Counted from the first letter of the stretch, positions 9,653 to 20,416 are shown. The stretch: DNA of 64,000 nt from Salinimicrobium sp. TH3 (GCF_026676115.1 NZ_JAPONB010000010.1:60259-124258), one strand, 5' to 3'. A program made the numbers and translations. Notes: generated by a model not told the origin, from the letters alone.

Positions 9653-11764
9653 ATGGCACAAAGAGATTTAAAATTTACTAGAAATATTGGTATTGCTGCG
9701 CATATTGATGCGGGTAAAACCACTACAACAGAACGTATCCTTTTCTATACCGGTATTAGTCATAAAATTGGTGAGGTGCACGATGGTGCGGCTACAATGG
9801 ACTGGATGGAGCAGGAGCAGGAGAGAGGTATTACCATTACCTCGGCTGCGACTCACTGTAAGTGGATGTACCGCGATCAGGAATTCACAGTTAATATTAT
9901 TGATACTCCCGGGCACGTTGACTTTACTGTAGAGGTAGAGCGTTCACTTCGTGTTCTTGACGGGATGGTTGCTCTTTTCAGCGCGGTTGATGGTGTTGAG
10001 CCACAATCTGAAACTGTTTGGAGACAAGCCGATAAATATCGAGTTCCAAGACTTGGTTTCGTGAATAAAATGGACCGCCAGGGTGCAGATTTCTTTAAAG
10101 TGTGTAAGCAGGTTAAAGAAATGCTTGGTGGAAATCCTGTTCCATTACAAATTCCTATTGGGGATGAAATCGACTTCAAAGGAGTTGTTGATCTTATCTC
10201 TAAGAAAGCAGTTGTTTGGAATGAGGAGGACTACGGAATGACGTACGAAACCATCGAGATTCCTGCAGAGCTTGAAGAAGATGTGAATAAATATAGAGCT
10301 GAATTGGTTGAGGCAGTTGCCGAGTACGATGAAGCTTTAATGGAGAAATTCTTCGAAGACGAGAATTCTATTACAGAAGACGAGATCATTGCTGCGCTTA
10401 GAGCTGCAACAATTGATATGTCTATTATTCCTATGATGTGTGGTTCTGCCTTTAAAAATAAAGGAGTTCAGGCGATGTTGGATGCGGTAATGCGTTACCT
10501 TCCTTCACCGGTTGATGTTGAGGCTATCGTAGGTGTTAATCCTGATACAGAAAAAGAAGAAAGTCGTAAGCCACATGTGGATTCACCTTTTTCTGCACTA
10601 GCTTTTAAAATTGCTACCGATCCTTTCGTTGGACGTTTAGCTTTCTTTAGAGTTTATTCAGGAGCGTTAGATGCAGGTTCTTATGTTCAGAACAACCGTT
10701 CTGGTAAGAAAGAGCGTATCTCTCGTATTTACCAGATGCATGCAAATAAACAACAGCCAATTGACAGAATTGAAGCCGGAGATATTGGTGCGGCTGTTGG
10801 ATTTAAAGATATTAAAACAGGAGATACCCTTACAGACGAGAAACATCCAATTGTATTGGAGTCAATGTCTTTCCCTGAGCCTGTAATTGGTATTTCTGTT
10901 GAGCCTAAAACCAAGGCAGATGTGGATAAGATGGGTATGGCTTTGGCTAAATTAGCTGAAGAAGATCCAACTTTCCAGGTTAAAACTGATGAAGTTTCAG
11001 GACAAACAATTATTTCAGGAATGGGTGAGCTTCACCTTGAGATCCTTGTAGATCGTTTGAAAAGGGAATTTAAGGTTGAGGTAAATGAAGGTCAGCCACG
11101 TGTTGAGTACAAAGAAACAGTAACCAAAAATGCAGATCACAGAGAGGTTTATAAAAAGCAATCTGGTGGTCGTGGTAAATTCGGTGATATTGTATTCACA
11201 TTAGGACCTGCAGACGAGGACTTTAAAGGACCTGGACTACAATTTGTTGATGAGATTAAAGGTGGGCGTATTCCTAAAGAATTCATTCCTTCAGTGGAAA
11301 AAGGATTTAGAGAGGCGATGAAAACCGGCCCTATGGCAGGTTTCACCATGGATACCTTAAAAGTGGTTCTTAAGGATGGATCTTTCCACCCTGTGGATTC
11401 CGATCAACTTTCGTTTGAATTGGCTGCGAAAATGGGTTATAAAGTTGCTGCTAAAAAAGCAGGTGCTGTGATCCTTGAGCCAATCATGAAAGTAGAAGTG
11501 GTTACTCCTGAAGAGAACATGGGTGATATAGTAGGAGATTTGAACAGACGTCGTGGACAGGTGAATAACATGTCTGACAGATCTGGTGCAAAAGTGATCA
11601 AAGCTGAAGTGCCATTATCTGAGATGTTTGGATATGTTACTACATTGCGTACCCTTTCTTCGGGGCGTGCAACCTCTACAATGGAATTTTCTCATTATGC
11701 CGAGACTCCTTCTAATATATCAGAAGCAATCATGAAGGCAGAAAAGGGAACCGCTAACGATTAA
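9653..11764 (+). CDS. fusA: Translation elongation factor G
   Basis: GTPase that drives translocation of tRNA and mRNA through the ribosome and works with RRF in recycling. The 703-residue product shows G1 [11 protein letters not shown] (16-26), the switch region [10 protein letters not shown]3 DTPGHVDF (about 86-93) and G4 NKMD (about 140-143), followed by domains II to V. Length fits canonical EF-G. It follows rpsG by 3 nt. The tuf gene that often follows fusA is absent; rpsJ comes next after 12 nt. Confidence 0.98.
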   Translation: MAQRDLKFTRNIGIAAHIDAGKTTTTERILFYTGISHKIGEVHDGAATMDWMEQEQERGITITSAATHCKWMYRDQEFTVNIIDTPGHVDFTVEVERSLRVLDGMVALFSAVDGVEPQSETVWRQADKYRVPRLGFVNKMDRQGADFFKVCKQVKEMLGGNPVPLQIPIGDEIDFKGVVDLISKKAVVWNEEDYGMTYETIEIPAELEEDVNKYRAELVEAVAEYDEALMEKFFEDENSITEDEIIAALRAATIDMSIIPMMCGSAFKNKGVQAMLDAVMRYLPSPVDVEAIVGVNPDTEKEESRKPHVDSPFSALAFKIATDPFVGRLAFFRVYSGALDAGSYVQNNRSGKKERISRIYQMHANKQQPIDRIEAGDIGAAVGFKDIKTGDTLTDEKHPIVLESMSFPEPVIGISVEPKTKADVDKMGMALAKLAEEDPTFQVKTDEVSGQTIISGMGELHLEILVDRLKREFKVEVNEGQPRVEYKETVTKNADHREVYKKQSGGRGKFGDIVFTLGPADEDFKGPGLQFVDEIKGGRIPKEFIPSVEKGFREAMKTGPMAGFTMDTLKVVLKDGSFHPVDSDQLSFELAAKMGYKVAAKKAGAVILEPIMKVEVVTPEENMGDIVGDLNRRRGQVNNMSDRSGAKVIKAEVPLSEMFGYVTTLRTLSSGRATSTMEFSHYAETPSNISEAIMKAEKGTAND

Positions 11765-11776
11765 TTTATCAGGAAA

Positions 11777-12082
11777 ATGAGTCAAAAAATCAGAATAAAA
11801 CTAAAATCTTACGATCACAACCTGGTAGACAAATCTGCCGAGAAGATTGTAAAAACCGTAAAAAGTACGGGAGCTGTGGTAACGGGACCTATTCCATTGC
11901 CAACTCACAAGAAGATCTTTACTGTATTGCGTTCTCCGCACGTTAACAAGAAGTCAAGAGAGCAATTTCAGTTAAGCTCATATAAGAGACTACTGGATAT
12001 ATACAGTTCTTCTTCAAAAACTATCGATGCCTTGATGAAACTTGAATTGCCAAGTGGAGTAGAGGTTGAGATTAAAGTGTGA
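11777..12082 (+). CDS. rpsJ: 30S ribosomal protein S10
   Basis: Small-subunit head protein; its NusB partnership in rRNA antitermination is known from other bacteria. The 101 residues fit the family, with the conserved segment [25 protein letters not shown] (positions about 40-64) forming the extended loop. Here it ends the fusA run rather than directly leading rplC: a 150-nt structured gap separates it from the rest of the S10 cluster. Confidence 0.98.
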   Translation: MSQKIRIKLKSYDHNLVDKSAEKIVKTVKSTGAVVTGPIPLPTHKKIFTVLRSPHVNKKSREQFQLSSYKRLLDIYSSSSKTIDALMKLELPSGVEVEIKV

Positions 12083-12160
12083 TAGCACTAACGGCTTCGA
12101 ACCAGTTTCGGGGTCATACATGTCCTGAGCTTTAGGCGAGGGAAAAACGGTGAAAAATAC

Positions 12161-12199
12161 ATTCAGGATTGGAAGTGTTTTTCAATCCTGAATATTTTT
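12161..12199 (+). terminator. Hairpin with U-rich tail between rpsJ and rplC (terminator or attenuator)
   Basis: A perfect 11-bp inverted repeat (12161-12171 with 12183-12193; 11-nt loop) is followed by ATTTTTAAAT. It looks like an intrinsic terminator or attenuator in the middle of a co-directional ribosomal block. The 78 nt before it (12083-12160) are non-coding and GC-richer than the flanks, suggesting additional structure upstream. Confidence 0.7.
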
Positions 12200-12232
12200 A
12201 AATAAATATAAATTAATAACTAATAATTAATT

Positions 12233-12844
12233 ATGTCTGGGTTAATAGGAAAAAAGATTGGCATGACCAGCATTTTTGACGAGAACGGAAAAAACATTCC
12301 CTGTACCGTTATTCAAGCTGGGCCATGTGTAATTACCCAAGTCAGAACCGAGGAGGTTGACGGGTACGAAGCTCTTCAACTTGGTTTCGATGACAAAAAG
12401 ACTGCTAATAAGGCTGCCGAAGGGCACGCTAAAAAGGCCGGAGCCGCAGCAATGCGCAAAGTCGTTGAATTCAAGGGATTTGAAGGAGAGCACAAACTAG
12501 GTGATACTATCACCGTTGAACATTTTGCTGAAGGCGAATTTGTAGACGTTTCCGGTATTTCAAAAGGTAAGGGTTTTCAAGGTGTTGTTAAGCGTCACGG
12601 TTTTGGTGGTGTTGGACAGGCGACTCACGGTCAACATAACCGTTTAAGGGCTCCCGGATCTATTGGTGCGGCGTCTTATCCTGCGAGAGTTTTCAAAGGA
12701 ATGCGCATGGCCGGTAGAATGGGCGGTGAAAAAGTAAAAGTAGAAAACCTGAGAGTTTTAAAAGTGGTAGCAGAAAAGAACCTTATTGTTATAAAAGGTG
12801 CTGTTCCAGGACATAAGAACTCTTACGTAATCATTCAGAAGTAA
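12233..12844 (+). CDS. rplC: 50S ribosomal protein L3
   Basis: Early-assembly protein that contacts the peptidyl-transferase centre through a long internal loop. The 203-residue product starts [15 protein letters not shown], as expected, and contains the loop signature [16 protein letters not shown] and [13 protein letters not shown]. Its stop overlaps the rplD start by one base (TAATG), implying translational coupling. The hairpin at 12161-12199 lies 34 nt upstream of its start. Confidence 0.98.
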   Translation: MSGLIGKKIGMTSIFDENGKNIPCTVIQAGPCVITQVRTEEVDGYEALQLGFDDKKTANKAAEGHAKKAGAAAMRKVVEFKGFEGEHKLGDTITVEHFAEGEFVDVSGISKGKGFQGVVKRHGFGGVGQATHGQHNRLRAPGSIGAASYPARVFKGMRMAGRMGGEKVKVENLRVLKVVAEKNLIVIKGAVPGHKNSYVIIQK

Positions 12845-13473
12845 TGGAAGTAGCAGTTTTAGATATAAAAGGAAAAGAAACAGGGAGAAAGGCAAACCTT
12901 TCTGATGCTGTTTTTGCAGTGGAGCCAAACAACCATGCTGTTTATCTTGACGTGAAGCAATACCTGGCTAATCAGCGCCAGGGTACTCATAAAGCAAAAG
13001 AACGTGCAGAAATTACAGGTTCTACGCGTAAGATCAAGAAACAAAAAGGTACAGGTACTGCCCGTGCAGGGAGTATCAAGTCTCCTATTTTTAAAGGTGG
13101 AGGTAGAGTATTTGGTCCGCGACCAAGAAGTTACTCTTTTAAGTTGAACAAAAGCTTGAAGAGGCTGGCCAGGAAATCTGCGCTGTCTATGAAGGCAAAT
13201 GACAACTCTATAATGGTAGTGGAAGATTTTTCATTTGACACTCCAAAAACCAAGAACTTCATTGAAGTTTTACAGGCTTTGGGGCTAGATGGGAAAAAAT
13301 CTTTGATAGTGTTGGGTGACTCGAATAAAAACGTATATTTGTCGTCACGCAATTTAAAGGCCTCGGAGGTTGTAAGTGCTTCAGAATTAAGCACTTACAA
13401 AATTTTAAACGCAAATAATCTTGTGTTTTTAGAGGGGTCTCTAGAAGGAATTGAGTCGAATTTAAGTAAATAA
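12844..13473 (+). CDS. rplD: 50S ribosomal protein L4
   Basis: Lines the nascent-peptide exit tunnel; in gammaproteobacteria it also represses its own operon. The 209 residues include the long basic tunnel loop with [14 protein letters not shown] and [13 protein letters not shown] at about 60-100. No insertions or deletions stand out. Start overlaps the rplC stop by one base. Whether the structured region upstream of rplC is an L4 target here is unknown. Confidence 0.98.
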   Translation: MEVAVLDIKGKETGRKANLSDAVFAVEPNNHAVYLDVKQYLANQRQGTHKAKERAEITGSTRKIKKQKGTGTARAGSIKSPIFKGGGRVFGPRPRSYSFKLNKSLKRLARKSALSMKANDNSIMVVEDFSFDTPKTKNFIEVLQALGLDGKKSLIVLGDSNKNVYLSSRNLKASEVVSASELSTYKILNANNLVFLEGSLEGIESNLSK

Positions 13474-13478
13474 GCATT

Positions 13479-13769
13479 ATGAGTATCTTAATAAAACCTA
13501 TTATTACAGAGAAAGCTACGGCAGATAGCGAACTTAACAATAAGTACGCTTTTGTAGTTGATAATAAGGCGAATAAGATTGAAATTAAAGACGCAGTTGA
13601 GTCTGCTTATGGTGTTTCAGTTACTAAAGTTCGTACCATTAACGTTCGCCCGGACAGAAAAACCCGTTATACAAAGACAGGTGTTGTCACTGGTAAAACC
13701 AGTGCTTTCAAAAAAGCACTAGTACAGGTGGCGGAAGGTGAAACTATTGATTTATATAGTAATCTCTAA
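13479..13769 (+). CDS. rplW: 50S ribosomal protein L23
   Basis: Sits at the tunnel exit and docks trigger factor and SRP. The 96-residue product begins MSILIKPIITEKAT and has the family features: extended loop with VRPDRKTRYTKTG at about 56-69 and the C-terminal strand. It lies 5 nt after rplD and 9 nt before rplB. Confidence 0.97.
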   Translation: MSILIKPIITEKATADSELNNKYAFVVDNKANKIEIKDAVESAYGVSVTKVRTINVRPDRKTRYTKTGVVTGKTSAFKKALVQVAEGETIDLYSNL

Positions 13770-13778
13770 GATTAAAAA

Positions 13779-14606
13779 ATGTCAGTTAGAAAATTAAAAC
13801 CAGTTACCCCTGGTCAGCGTTTTAGAGTAGTGAACGGATTTGACGCGATCACTACTGATAAGCCGGAGAAAAGTTTATTGGCTCCGAACAAAAGATCAGG
13901 TGGTAGAAACAGTCAAGGAAAAATGACCATGCGCTATATAGGTGGTGGTCATAAAAAGCGTTACAGGATTATTGATTTTAAAAGAGATAAGCAGGGAATT
14001 CCTGCAACTGTCGCTTCTATTGAATACGATCCAAACAGAACTGCTTTTATCGCCTTATTGAATTATCAGGATGGTGAGAAACGATATATTATTGCTCAAA
14101 ATGGACTTCAGGTTGGGCAGAATATAGTATCTGGAATGCAAGATATAGCGCCCGAAATTGGGAACGCTATGCCTTTGTCTATAGTTCCTTTGGGTACTAT
14201 TATCTCTTGTATTGAGCTTAGGCCGGGACAGGGAGCTGTAATGGCTCGTAGTGCAGGTGCTTTTGCGCAACTAATGGCGAGAGAGGGAAAATACGCAACC
14301 ATTAAATTGCCTTCTGGAGAGATCCGTAGGGTGTTGGCTAGCTGTATAGCAACTATTGGGGCTGTTTCAAACAGTGATCACCAGTTGTTAATTTCAGGTA
14401 AAGCCGGTAGACACAGATGGTTGGGTAGAAGACCAAGAACAAGACCTGTTGTTATGAACCCTGTAGATCACCCAATGGGTGGTGGTGAAGGTCGTGCTTC
14501 TGGAGGTCACCCACGTTCTAGAAAAGGTATACCTGCTAAAGGTTTCAGAACCCGTTCTAAGACGAAGTCGAGTAATAAATATATTGTAGAACGTAGAAAG
14601 AAATAA
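13779..14606 (+). CDS. rplB: 50S ribosomal protein L2
   Basis: One of the most conserved large-subunit proteins, needed for subunit joining and peptidyl transfer. The 275 residues are full length. The central OB/SH3 RNA-binding core and the C-terminal signature [19 protein letters not shown], with the functionally important histidine near 229, are intact. It follows rplW and precedes rpsS by 6 nt in standard S10 order. Confidence 0.98.
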   Translation: MSVRKLKPVTPGQRFRVVNGFDAITTDKPEKSLLAPNKRSGGRNSQGKMTMRYIGGGHKKRYRIIDFKRDKQGIPATVASIEYDPNRTAFIALLNYQDGEKRYIIAQNGLQVGQNIVSGMQDIAPEIGNAMPLSIVPLGTIISCIELRPGQGAVMARSAGAFAQLMAREGKYATIKLPSGEIRRVLASCIATIGAVSNSDHQLLISGKAGRHRWLGRRPRTRPVVMNPVDHPMGGGEGRASGGHPRSRKGIPAKGFRTRSKTKSSNKYIVERRKK

Positions 14607-14612
14607 TAAGAT

Positions 14613-14891
14613 ATGGCACGTTCATTAAAAAAAGGACCTTACGTTCACTATAAATTAGAGCAAAAAGTTGCTCAGAATACAGAGTCTGGGAAGAAAGCGG
14701 TTATCAAGACCTGGTCAAGGGCTTCTATGATCACTCCAGATTTTGTAGGGCAAACTATTGCTGTGCACAACGGACGTCAATTCGTTCCTGTGTACATTAC
14801 TGAGAACATGGTAGGTCATAAATTAGGTGAATTTTCACCAACAAGATCTTTTAGAGGTCATGCTGGTGCTAAGAATAAAGGTAAAAGATAA
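14613..14891 (+). CDS. rpsS: 30S ribosomal protein S19
   Basis: Head protein that pairs with S13 near the A site. The 92-residue product begins [19 protein letters not shown] and carries the signatures [23 protein letters not shown] and [16 protein letters not shown]. Length and position between rplB and rplV are canonical. Confidence 0.98.
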   Translation: MARSLKKGPYVHYKLEQKVAQNTESGKKAVIKTWSRASMITPDFVGQTIAVHNGRQFVPVYITENMVGHKLGEFSPTRSFRGHAGAKNKGKR

Positions 14892-14899
14892 TTGAAGCT

Positions 14900-15307
14900 A
14901 TGGGAGTTCGTAAAAGAGAAAGAGCAGAGCAGACTAAAGAAGCTAAGAAGCAAATAGCTTTTGCTAAACTAAATAACTGCCCTACTTCGCCAAGAAAAAT
15001 GCGTCTGGTTGCAGATCTTGTTCGTGGTGAAAAAGTAGAAAGAGCGCTTCATATTTTGAAATTCAATTCTAAAGATGCGTCTAAGAGTCTTGAGAAGTTG
15101 TTATTGTCGGCAATTGCCAACTGGCAATCTAAGAATGAAGATGCAAGCATTGAAGATGCAGAGTTGTTTGTAAAGGAGATTCGTGTTGATGGAGGAAGTA
15201 TGTTGAAGAGACTACGTCCTGCACCACAAGGTCGCGCACATAGAATTAGAAAACGTTCCAACCATGTTACATTGGTACTAGGAGCAAACAATAATACACA
15301 AAGCTAG
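14900..15307 (+). CDS. rplV: 50S ribosomal protein L22
   Basis: Globular domain on the subunit surface with a beta-hairpin reaching the exit tunnel, the site of some macrolide-resistance changes. The 135 residues include an N-terminal extension of about 20 charged residues and the conserved hairpin [22 protein letters not shown] at about 98-119, with no deletion. 9 nt from rpsS and from rpsC. Confidence 0.98.
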   Translation: MGVRKRERAEQTKEAKKQIAFAKLNNCPTSPRKMRLVADLVRGEKVERALHILKFNSKDASKSLEKLLLSAIANWQSKNEDASIEDAELFVKEIRVDGGSMLKRLRPAPQGRAHRIRKRSNHVTLVLGANNNTQS

Positions 15308-15315
15308 TTAAGAGT

Positions 15316-16038
15316 ATGGGACAGAAAACAAATCCAATCGGGAATCGTCTTGGTATCATTAGAGGATGGGAATCCAACTGGTACGGAGGAAATGACTACG
15401 GCGATAAATTAGCCGAAGACGATAAGATTAGAAAATACATCCATGCTCGTCTATCAAAAGCGAGTGTATCAAGAGTGATTATTGAGCGTACTCTTAAACT
15501 TGTAACCGTTACTATCACCACTGCCCGTCCTGGTATCATTATTGGGAAAGGTGGACAGGAGGTAGACAAGTTGAAAGAAGAGCTTAAGAAGATCACCGAC
15601 AAGGAAGTTCAAATCAACATCTTTGAAATTAAAAGGCCAGAGTTGGATGCTCATTTAGTGGGATCCAGCGTTGCAAGACAAATTGAGAATCGTATCTCTT
15701 ACCGTCGTGCAATAAAAATGGCAATTGCGGCTGCAATGAGGATGAATGCTGAAGGGATCAAGATTGAGATCTCCGGGCGTTTGAATGGGGCAGAGATGGC
15801 TCGTTCAGAATCTTACAAGGATGGAAGAATTCCATTGTCAACATTTAGAGCCGACATAGATTATGCTTTAGTTGAAGCTCATACTACTTATGGTAGACTG
15901 GGTGTTAAAGTATGGATCATGAAAGGCGAGGTATACGGTAAAAGAGAACTTTCTCCACTTGTTGGCATGGCCAAAAAACAAGGAGGAAAAACCGGAGCCG
16001 GACGAAGTGGTGCACCAAAATCACGTCGTAGAAAGTAA
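15316..16038 (+). CDS. rpsC: 30S ribosomal protein S3
   Basis: Forms the mRNA entry channel with S4 and S5 and contributes helicase activity. The 240-residue product starts [14 protein letters not shown], has the KH domain with [11 protein letters not shown] at about 72-82 and the C-terminal S3 domain, and ends in a basic tail. Standard order between rplV and rplP. Confidence 0.98.
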   Translation: MGQKTNPIGNRLGIIRGWESNWYGGNDYGDKLAEDDKIRKYIHARLSKASVSRVIIERTLKLVTVTITTARPGIIIGKGGQEVDKLKEELKKITDKEVQINIFEIKRPELDAHLVGSSVARQIENRISYRRAIKMAIAAAMRMNAEGIKIEISGRLNGAEMARSESYKDGRIPLSTFRADIDYALVEAHTTYGRLGVKVWIMKGEVYGKRELSPLVGMAKKQGGKTGAGRSGAPKSRRRK

Positions 16039-16057
16039 TTTTTTAAAGTAAAGAAAA

Positions 16058-16477
16058 ATGTTACAGCCTAAAAGAACAAAATATCGCAAGATGCAAAAAG
16101 GCCGTATGAAAGGTGTTTCTCAAAGAGGGCACAGACTTTCAAACGGAACCTTTGGAATCAAATCATTAGATTCAAATTTTGTGACTGCAAGACAAATTGA
16201 AGCTGCACGTATTGCCGCTACCCGTTATATGAAGAGGGAAGGTTCACTTTGGATCAAAATTTTTCCAGATAAGCCTATCACTAAAAAGCCTCTTGAAGTA
16301 CGTATGGGTAAAGGAAAAGGTGCTGTTGAATACTGGGCGGCAGTTGTAAAACCCGGAAGAATACTTTTTGAAATAGGAGGAGTGCCTTTTGATGTTGCTA
16401 AAGAGGCCTTGCGCCTGGCAGCACAGAAACTACCTGTGAAAACTAAGTTCATTGTAGCTAGAGATTATCAAGCTTAA
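16058..16477 (+). CDS. rplP: 50S ribosomal protein L16
   Basis: Binds near the A-site tRNA elbow in the central protuberance. The 139 residues start [19 protein letters not shown], have the conserved GTFGIKSL and the loop [13 protein letters not shown] at about 79-91. Nothing unusual in length. 11 nt upstream of rpmC. Confidence 0.98.
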   Translation: MLQPKRTKYRKMQKGRMKGVSQRGHRLSNGTFGIKSLDSNFVTARQIEAARIAATRYMKREGSLWIKIFPDKPITKKPLEVRMGKGKGAVEYWAAVVKPGRILFEIGGVPFDVAKEALRLAAQKLPVKTKFIVARDYQA

Positions 16478-16488
16478 TTAGACACGTC

Positions 16489-16680
16489 ATGAAACAATCA
16501 GAAGTTAGAGAATTGTCTGTAGCAGAATTACAGGAAGAACTTGGTAAGGAAAGGAAAGCATATTCCGATCTTAAAATGGCTCACGCAGTATCGCCATTAG
16601 AGAACCCAATACAGTTGAGAACTGTAAGAAGATCTATAGCGCGTATTGCTACAGAGTTAACTAAAAGAGAACAACAATAA
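16489..16680 (+). CDS. rpmC: 50S ribosomal protein L29
   Basis: Small two-helix protein near the tunnel exit that helps bind trigger factor and SRP. The 63 residues show the family pattern [15 protein letters not shown] and [15 protein letters not shown]. Positioned between rplP and rpsQ. Confidence 0.97.
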   Translation: MKQSEVRELSVAELQEELGKERKAYSDLKMAHAVSPLENPIQLRTVRRSIARIATELTKREQQ

Positions 16681-16697
16681 GTGTTATTCTGCTGAAA

Positions 16698-16955
16698 ATG
16701 GAAAAAAGAAACTTAAGAAAAGAACGTATAGGTGTTGTTACTAGCAATAAGATGGTTAAGTCTATTGTGGTTTCAGAAACTAAGAAAGTAAAGCACCCCA
16801 TGTATGGGAAGTTCGTTTTGAAGACGAAAAAATACATGGCACACGACGAAACAAACGACTGCAACATTGGAGATACTGTAAGGATCATGGAAACTCGTCC
16901 TATGAGTAAATCAAAATGCTGGAGATTAGTAGAAATAATTGAAAGAGCGAAGTAA
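16698..16955 (+). CDS. rpsQ: 30S ribosomal protein S17
   Basis: OB-fold protein of the 30S body that binds early in assembly. The 85-residue product has the signature [14 protein letters not shown] and the strand [20 protein letters not shown]. The initiator ATG at 16698 is 17 nt after rpmC. It ends 2 nt before rplN. Confidence 0.97.
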   Translation: MEKRNLRKERIGVVTSNKMVKSIVVSETKKVKHPMYGKFVLKTKKYMAHDETNDCNIGDTVRIMETRPMSKSKCWRLVEIIERAK

Positions 16956-16957
16956 TT

Positions 16958-17326
16958 ATGGTACAACAAGAGTCTAGATTAAGAGTTGCAGACAATACCG
17001 GGGCTAAAGAAGTTTTAGTGATTCGTGTATTGGGCGGTACAAATAGAAGATACGCTTCTGTTGGAGACAAGATCGTTGTCAGCGTAAAAGAAGCTACACC
17101 AAACGGGAACGTTAAGAAAGGTGCAGTTTCAACAGCAGTTGTTGTTCGTACCAAAAAAGAAGTGCGCAGACCAGACGGGTCTTATATCCGTTTTGACGAC
17201 AATGCGTGTGTTCTTCTTAACCCTTCAGGGGAGATGAGAGGTACACGTGTTTTCGGTCCTGTAGCACGTGAACTTCGTGATAAGCAATTCATGAAGATTG
17301 TATCATTGGCACCAGAAGTGCTTTAA
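16958..17326 (+). CDS. rplN: 50S ribosomal protein L14
   Basis: Five-stranded barrel protein at the subunit interface, contacting h14 of 16S rRNA. The 122 residues start [18 protein letters not shown] and contain [26 protein letters not shown]; the C-terminus ends [12 protein letters not shown] as in the family. First gene of the spc-type cluster. Confidence 0.98.
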   Translation: MVQQESRLRVADNTGAKEVLVIRVLGGTNRRYASVGDKIVVSVKEATPNGNVKKGAVSTAVVVRTKKEVRRPDGSYIRFDDNACVLLNPSGEMRGTRVFGPVARELRDKQFMKIVSLAPEVL

Positions 17327-17338
17327 TACAGAAGTAAG

Positions 17339-17650
17339 ATGAAAAAGCTTAAAATAAAAACTGGAGATAATGTGCGTGTAACTTCCGGGGACCATAAAGG
17401 TCAGGAAGGTAAAGTGCAGCAAGTATTTCTGGATAAGAATAAAGCCATTGTGGAAGGAGTGAACATGGTTTCCAAGCATGAGAAACCTAGCGCATCAAAT
17501 CCTCAAGGCGGAATTAAGAAGAAGGAAGCACCTATTCATATTTCCAATCTTTCTTTAATTGACAAGAATGGTGATAACACCAGGGTTGGATATAGAACAG
17601 AGAATGATAAGAAAGTTAGGTTTTCCAAAAAATCCAATGAAGTAATTTAG
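17339..17650 (+). CDS. rplX: 50S ribosomal protein L24
   Basis: Assembly initiator for the large subunit. The 103-residue product has a KOW motif ([20 protein letters not shown], about 7-26) and the conserved [13 protein letters not shown]. Length is normal. 2 nt before rplE. Confidence 0.97.
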   Translation: MKKLKIKTGDNVRVTSGDHKGQEGKVQQVFLDKNKAIVEGVNMVSKHEKPSASNPQGGIKKKEAPIHISNLSLIDKNGDNTRVGYRTENDKKVRFSKKSNEVI

Positions 17651-17652
17651 TT

Positions 17653-18204
17653 ATGGCGTACGTACCAAGACTTAAACAAGAGTATAAAGAGAGAGTGATC
17701 TCCGCTCTTACAGAAGAATTCAGCTACTCCAATCTTATGGAGGTTCCAAAACTACAGAAGATAGTTGTGAGCCGTGGGGTTGGTGCTGCTGTTGCAGATA
17801 AGAAACTTATTGACCATGCGGTAGATGAATTAACAGCTATCACTGGACAAAAAGCCGTTGCGACCATTTCTAAAAAGGATGTTGCTTCTTTTAAACTTCG
17901 TAAAGGAATGCCTATTGGTGCTAAAGTTACTTTACGAGGAGAAAGAATGTATGAATTCCTTGATCGTTTAATAACCTCTGCACTTCCACGTGTACGGGAT
18001 TTTAATGGGATTAACGCTACTGGTTTTGATGGAAGAGGAAACTATAACCTTGGTGTAACCGAGCAAATTATTTTCCCTGAGATCGATATCGACAAGGTGA
18101 ACAGGATCAATGGTATGGATATTACCTTTGTGACCAGCGCACCTACAGATAAAGAAGCGAAATCATTGTTAACCGAACTAGGATTACCTTTTAAAAAGAA
18201 TTAA
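17653..18204 (+). CDS. rplE: 50S ribosomal protein L5
   Basis: Binds 5S rRNA and contacts P-site tRNA. The 183 residues contain [35 protein letters not shown] and [13 protein letters not shown], all diagnostic. In enterobacteria the start of this gene carries the S8 repressor site; no equivalent structure is obvious at this junction, but a hairpin does occur before rpsH. Confidence 0.98.
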   Translation: MAYVPRLKQEYKERVISALTEEFSYSNLMEVPKLQKIVVSRGVGAAVADKKLIDHAVDELTAITGQKAVATISKKDVASFKLRKGMPIGAKVTLRGERMYEFLDRLITSALPRVRDFNGINATGFDGRGNYNLGVTEQIIFPEIDIDKVNRINGMDITFVTSAPTDKEAKSLLTELGLPFKKN

Positions 18205-18206
18205 TT

Positions 18207-18476
18207 ATGGCTAAAGAATCAATGAAAGCCCGTGAGGTGAAGAGACAGGAATTGGTAGAAAAGTATGCCGAGAAACGCAAGGCTCTTAAAGAAGCTGGCG
18301 ATTACGAGGGATTACAAAAATTACCAAAGAACTCATCACCTGTACGTTTGCACAACCGTTGTAAGCTAACAGGAAGACCAAGAGGGTATATGAGACAGTT
18401 CGGTATTTCCAGGGTTACCTTCAGGGAAATGGCGAACAATGGATTAATTCCCGGAGTTAGAAAAGCTAGTTGGTAA
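18207..18476 (+). CDS. rpsN: 30S ribosomal protein S14 (zinc-free long form)
   Basis: Late-assembling head protein. The 89-residue product is the long C-minus form: the segment [28 protein letters not shown] carries a single cysteine rather than the CxxC pairs of the short zinc form. It follows rplE by 2 nt and is followed by a 67-nt gap containing a strong hairpin. Confidence 0.97.
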   Translation: MAKESMKAREVKRQELVEKYAEKRKALKEAGDYEGLQKLPKNSSPVRLHNRCKLTGRPRGYMRQFGISRVTFREMANNGLIPGVRKASW

Positions 18477-18486
18477 GATTATAAAT

Positions 18487-18531
18487 TGGGAGAAGGTTCC
18501 CCGATAATTATCGAGGGAAAACCCCTTCCGC
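18487..18531 (+). promoter_or_regulatory. Hairpin in the rpsN-rpsH gap, candidate regulatory RNA
   Basis: The gap holds TTCCC-CGATAATTATCG-AGGGAA, a nested palindrome whose 12-nt core is self-complementary, extended outward by AAGG/CCTT pairing. There is no T run, so it is not an intrinsic terminator. It ends 12 nt before the rpsH start, a plausible translational control or processing site. Function is inference. Confidence 0.5.
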
Positions 18532-18543
18532 AAATTAAAATAG

Positions 18544-18942
18544 ATGAATACAGATCCTATTGCAGATTATTTAACAAGAATTAGAAATGCAGTTGCTGCA
18601 AGCCACAGAGTGGTGGAGATCCCTGCTTCTAAACTTAAAAAGGAAATCACCAAGATACTTTTTGATCAGGGATACATCCTTAGTTACAAATTTGATGATT
18701 CTACTGCCCAGGGCAGCATCAAAATTGCACTAAAATATGATAAGGTTACTAAAGAACCTGTTATCAAGAAAATTCAACGCATAAGTAAACCCGGTTTACG
18801 TAAATATGCCGGTGCCAATGAACTTCCTCGTATCCTAAACGGCCTTGGAATTGCTATTGTTTCGACTTCTCATGGTGTAATGACCGGAAAGCAGGCACAA
18901 CAGGAAAAAGTTGGTGGTGAGGTATTGTGCTACGTTTACTAA
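18544..18942 (+). CDS. rpsH: 30S ribosomal protein S8
   Basis: Central-domain primary binder; in E. coli it represses the spc operon. The 132 residues start MNTDPIADYLTRIRNA and end with the conserved STSHGVMTGKQAQQEKVGGEVLCYVY. Preceded by a hairpin-containing 67-nt gap that may be a control site. Confidence 0.98.
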   Translation: MNTDPIADYLTRIRNAVAASHRVVEIPASKLKKEITKILFDQGYILSYKFDDSTAQGSIKIALKYDKVTKEPVIKKIQRISKPGLRKYAGANELPRILNGLGIAIVSTSHGVMTGKQAQQEKVGGEVLCYVY

Positions 18943-18961
18943 TATTTAAAGACGAAAAGAA

Positions 18962-19504
18962 ATGTCCAGAATAGGTAAAAGTCCAATCACAATTCCACAA
19001 GGTGTTACAGTAGACATTAAAGACGGAGTTGTTACGGTAAAAGGAAAATTAGGGGAGCTAACTCAGGAATTTTCTGAGATTGATATCACTATCGAAGATG
19101 GAGTTATCACTTTTGAGCGTCCCTCAGATAAAAAGGATCACAAAGCAAAGCACGGTCTTTACCGCGCTTTGATTAGCAATATGATCGAAGGTGTTTCTAA
19201 CGGATTCACACATGAACTTGAATTAGTTGGTGTAGGATACCGTGCATCTAACCAGGGTCAAAAATTGGATCTTGCTGTTGGGTACTCTCATAACATTGTC
19301 TTAGATTTGGCTCCCGAAGTAAAAGTGGAAACAATTTCAGATAAAGGTAAAAATCCTATTGTGAAATTGACTTCACATGATAAACAACTGGTAGGCCAGG
19401 TAGCTGCAAAGATTCGATCTTTCCGTGCACCGGAACCATACAAAGGTAAAGGTATTAAGTTCAGAGGTGAACAGTTAAGAAGAAAAGCAGGTAAATCAGC
19501 TTAA
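18962..19504 (+). CDS. rplF: 50S ribosomal protein L6
   Basis: Two-domain protein near the sarcin-ricin loop and factor-binding site. The 180 residues start [15 protein letters not shown]; the second domain has the signature [24 protein letters not shown] close to the C-terminus. Canonical place between rpsH and rplR. Confidence 0.98.
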   Translation: MSRIGKSPITIPQGVTVDIKDGVVTVKGKLGELTQEFSEIDITIEDGVITFERPSDKKDHKAKHGLYRALISNMIEGVSNGFTHELELVGVGYRASNQGQKLDLAVGYSHNIVLDLAPEVKVETISDKGKNPIVKLTSHDKQLVGQVAAKIRSFRAPEPYKGKGIKFRGEQLRRKAGKSA

Positions 19505-19515
19505 TAAGTAAGATT

Positions 19516-19875
19516 ATGGCAGTTTCAAAACAAGATAGAAGAACTAAGATCAAGAAAAGGATCAGAAGAGATATAAGCGGTACTCAGGGCCGTCCAAGAC
19601 TTTCAATTTTTAGAAGCAATAAAGAAATTTATGCTCAAATCGTGAATGATGTGGATGGAAAAACTTTGGTAGCTGCTTCTTCAAGAGATAAAGAAGTTGC
19701 ATCTGCGACTGTAGAGAATAAAATTGAGCAGGCAGCATTAGTTGGAAAAGCTATTGCTGAAAAAGCTTTAAAGGCCGGGATAGAGACCATCTCTTTTGAT
19801 AGAGGAGGATATTTATATCACGGAAGAGTAAAATCATTAGCAGAAGGTGCTCGCGAAGGAGGACTAAAATTCTAA
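19516..19875 (+). CDS. rplR: 50S ribosomal protein L18
   Basis: 5S rRNA-binding protein of the central protuberance. The 119-residue product shows [20 protein letters not shown] and the C-terminal [26 protein letters not shown]. 4 nt upstream of rpsE. Confidence 0.98.
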   Translation: MAVSKQDRRTKIKKRIRRDISGTQGRPRLSIFRSNKEIYAQIVNDVDGKTLVAASSRDKEVASATVENKIEQAALVGKAIAEKALKAGIETISFDRGGYLYHGRVKSLAEGAREGGLKF

Positions 19876-19879
19876 AAAT

Positions 19880-20404
19880 ATGTATCAGGATTATAAAAAC
19901 GTAGAACTTGTAAAACCGGGCGGACTTGAATTAAAGGATCGCTTGGTGGGTGTACAACGTGTTACTAAAGTTACAAAAGGTGGTAGAGCTTTCGGTTTTT
20001 CTGCTATTGTAGTTGTAGGTGATGAAAATGGTGTTGTAGGCCACGGGTTAGGAAAATCAAAAGAGGTAGCCGATGCTATTGCGAAATCAGTTGAAGACGC
20101 GAAGAAAAACCTGGTGCGTATCCCTCTAAACAAGGGTACCCTGCCTCACGAGCAAAAAGGGAAATACGGTGGAGCCAGAGTAATGTTATTGCCGGCCGCT
20201 CCCGGTACCGGAGTTATTGCGGGTGGAGCAATTCGTGCAGTACTTGAAGCTGTTGGTGTTCATGATGTATTATCAAAGAACCAGGGTTCATCAAACCCTC
20301 ATAATGTTGTGAAAGCTACTTTTGATGCTTTACTTCAGTTAAGAAGTGCAGAGACTGTTGCGCGTCAACGTGGTATCTCTCTTGAGAAAGTTTTTAAAGG
20401 TTAA
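19880..20404 (+). CDS. rpsE: 30S ribosomal protein S5
   Basis: Shapes the mRNA entry site and affects decoding fidelity; spectinomycin-resistance changes map to its N-terminal loop. The 174 residues include [24 protein letters not shown] and [14 protein letters not shown], with the loop near the VTKGGRAF segment intact. Canonical position. Confidence 0.98.
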   Translation: MYQDYKNVELVKPGGLELKDRLVGVQRVTKVTKGGRAFGFSAIVVVGDENGVVGHGLGKSKEVADAIAKSVEDAKKNLVRIPLNKGTLPHEQKGKYGGARVMLLPAAPGTGVIAGGAIRAVLEAVGVHDVLSKNQGSSNPHNVVKATFDALLQLRSAETVARQRGISLEKVFKG

Positions 20405-20416
20405 TAACAAGGAATA

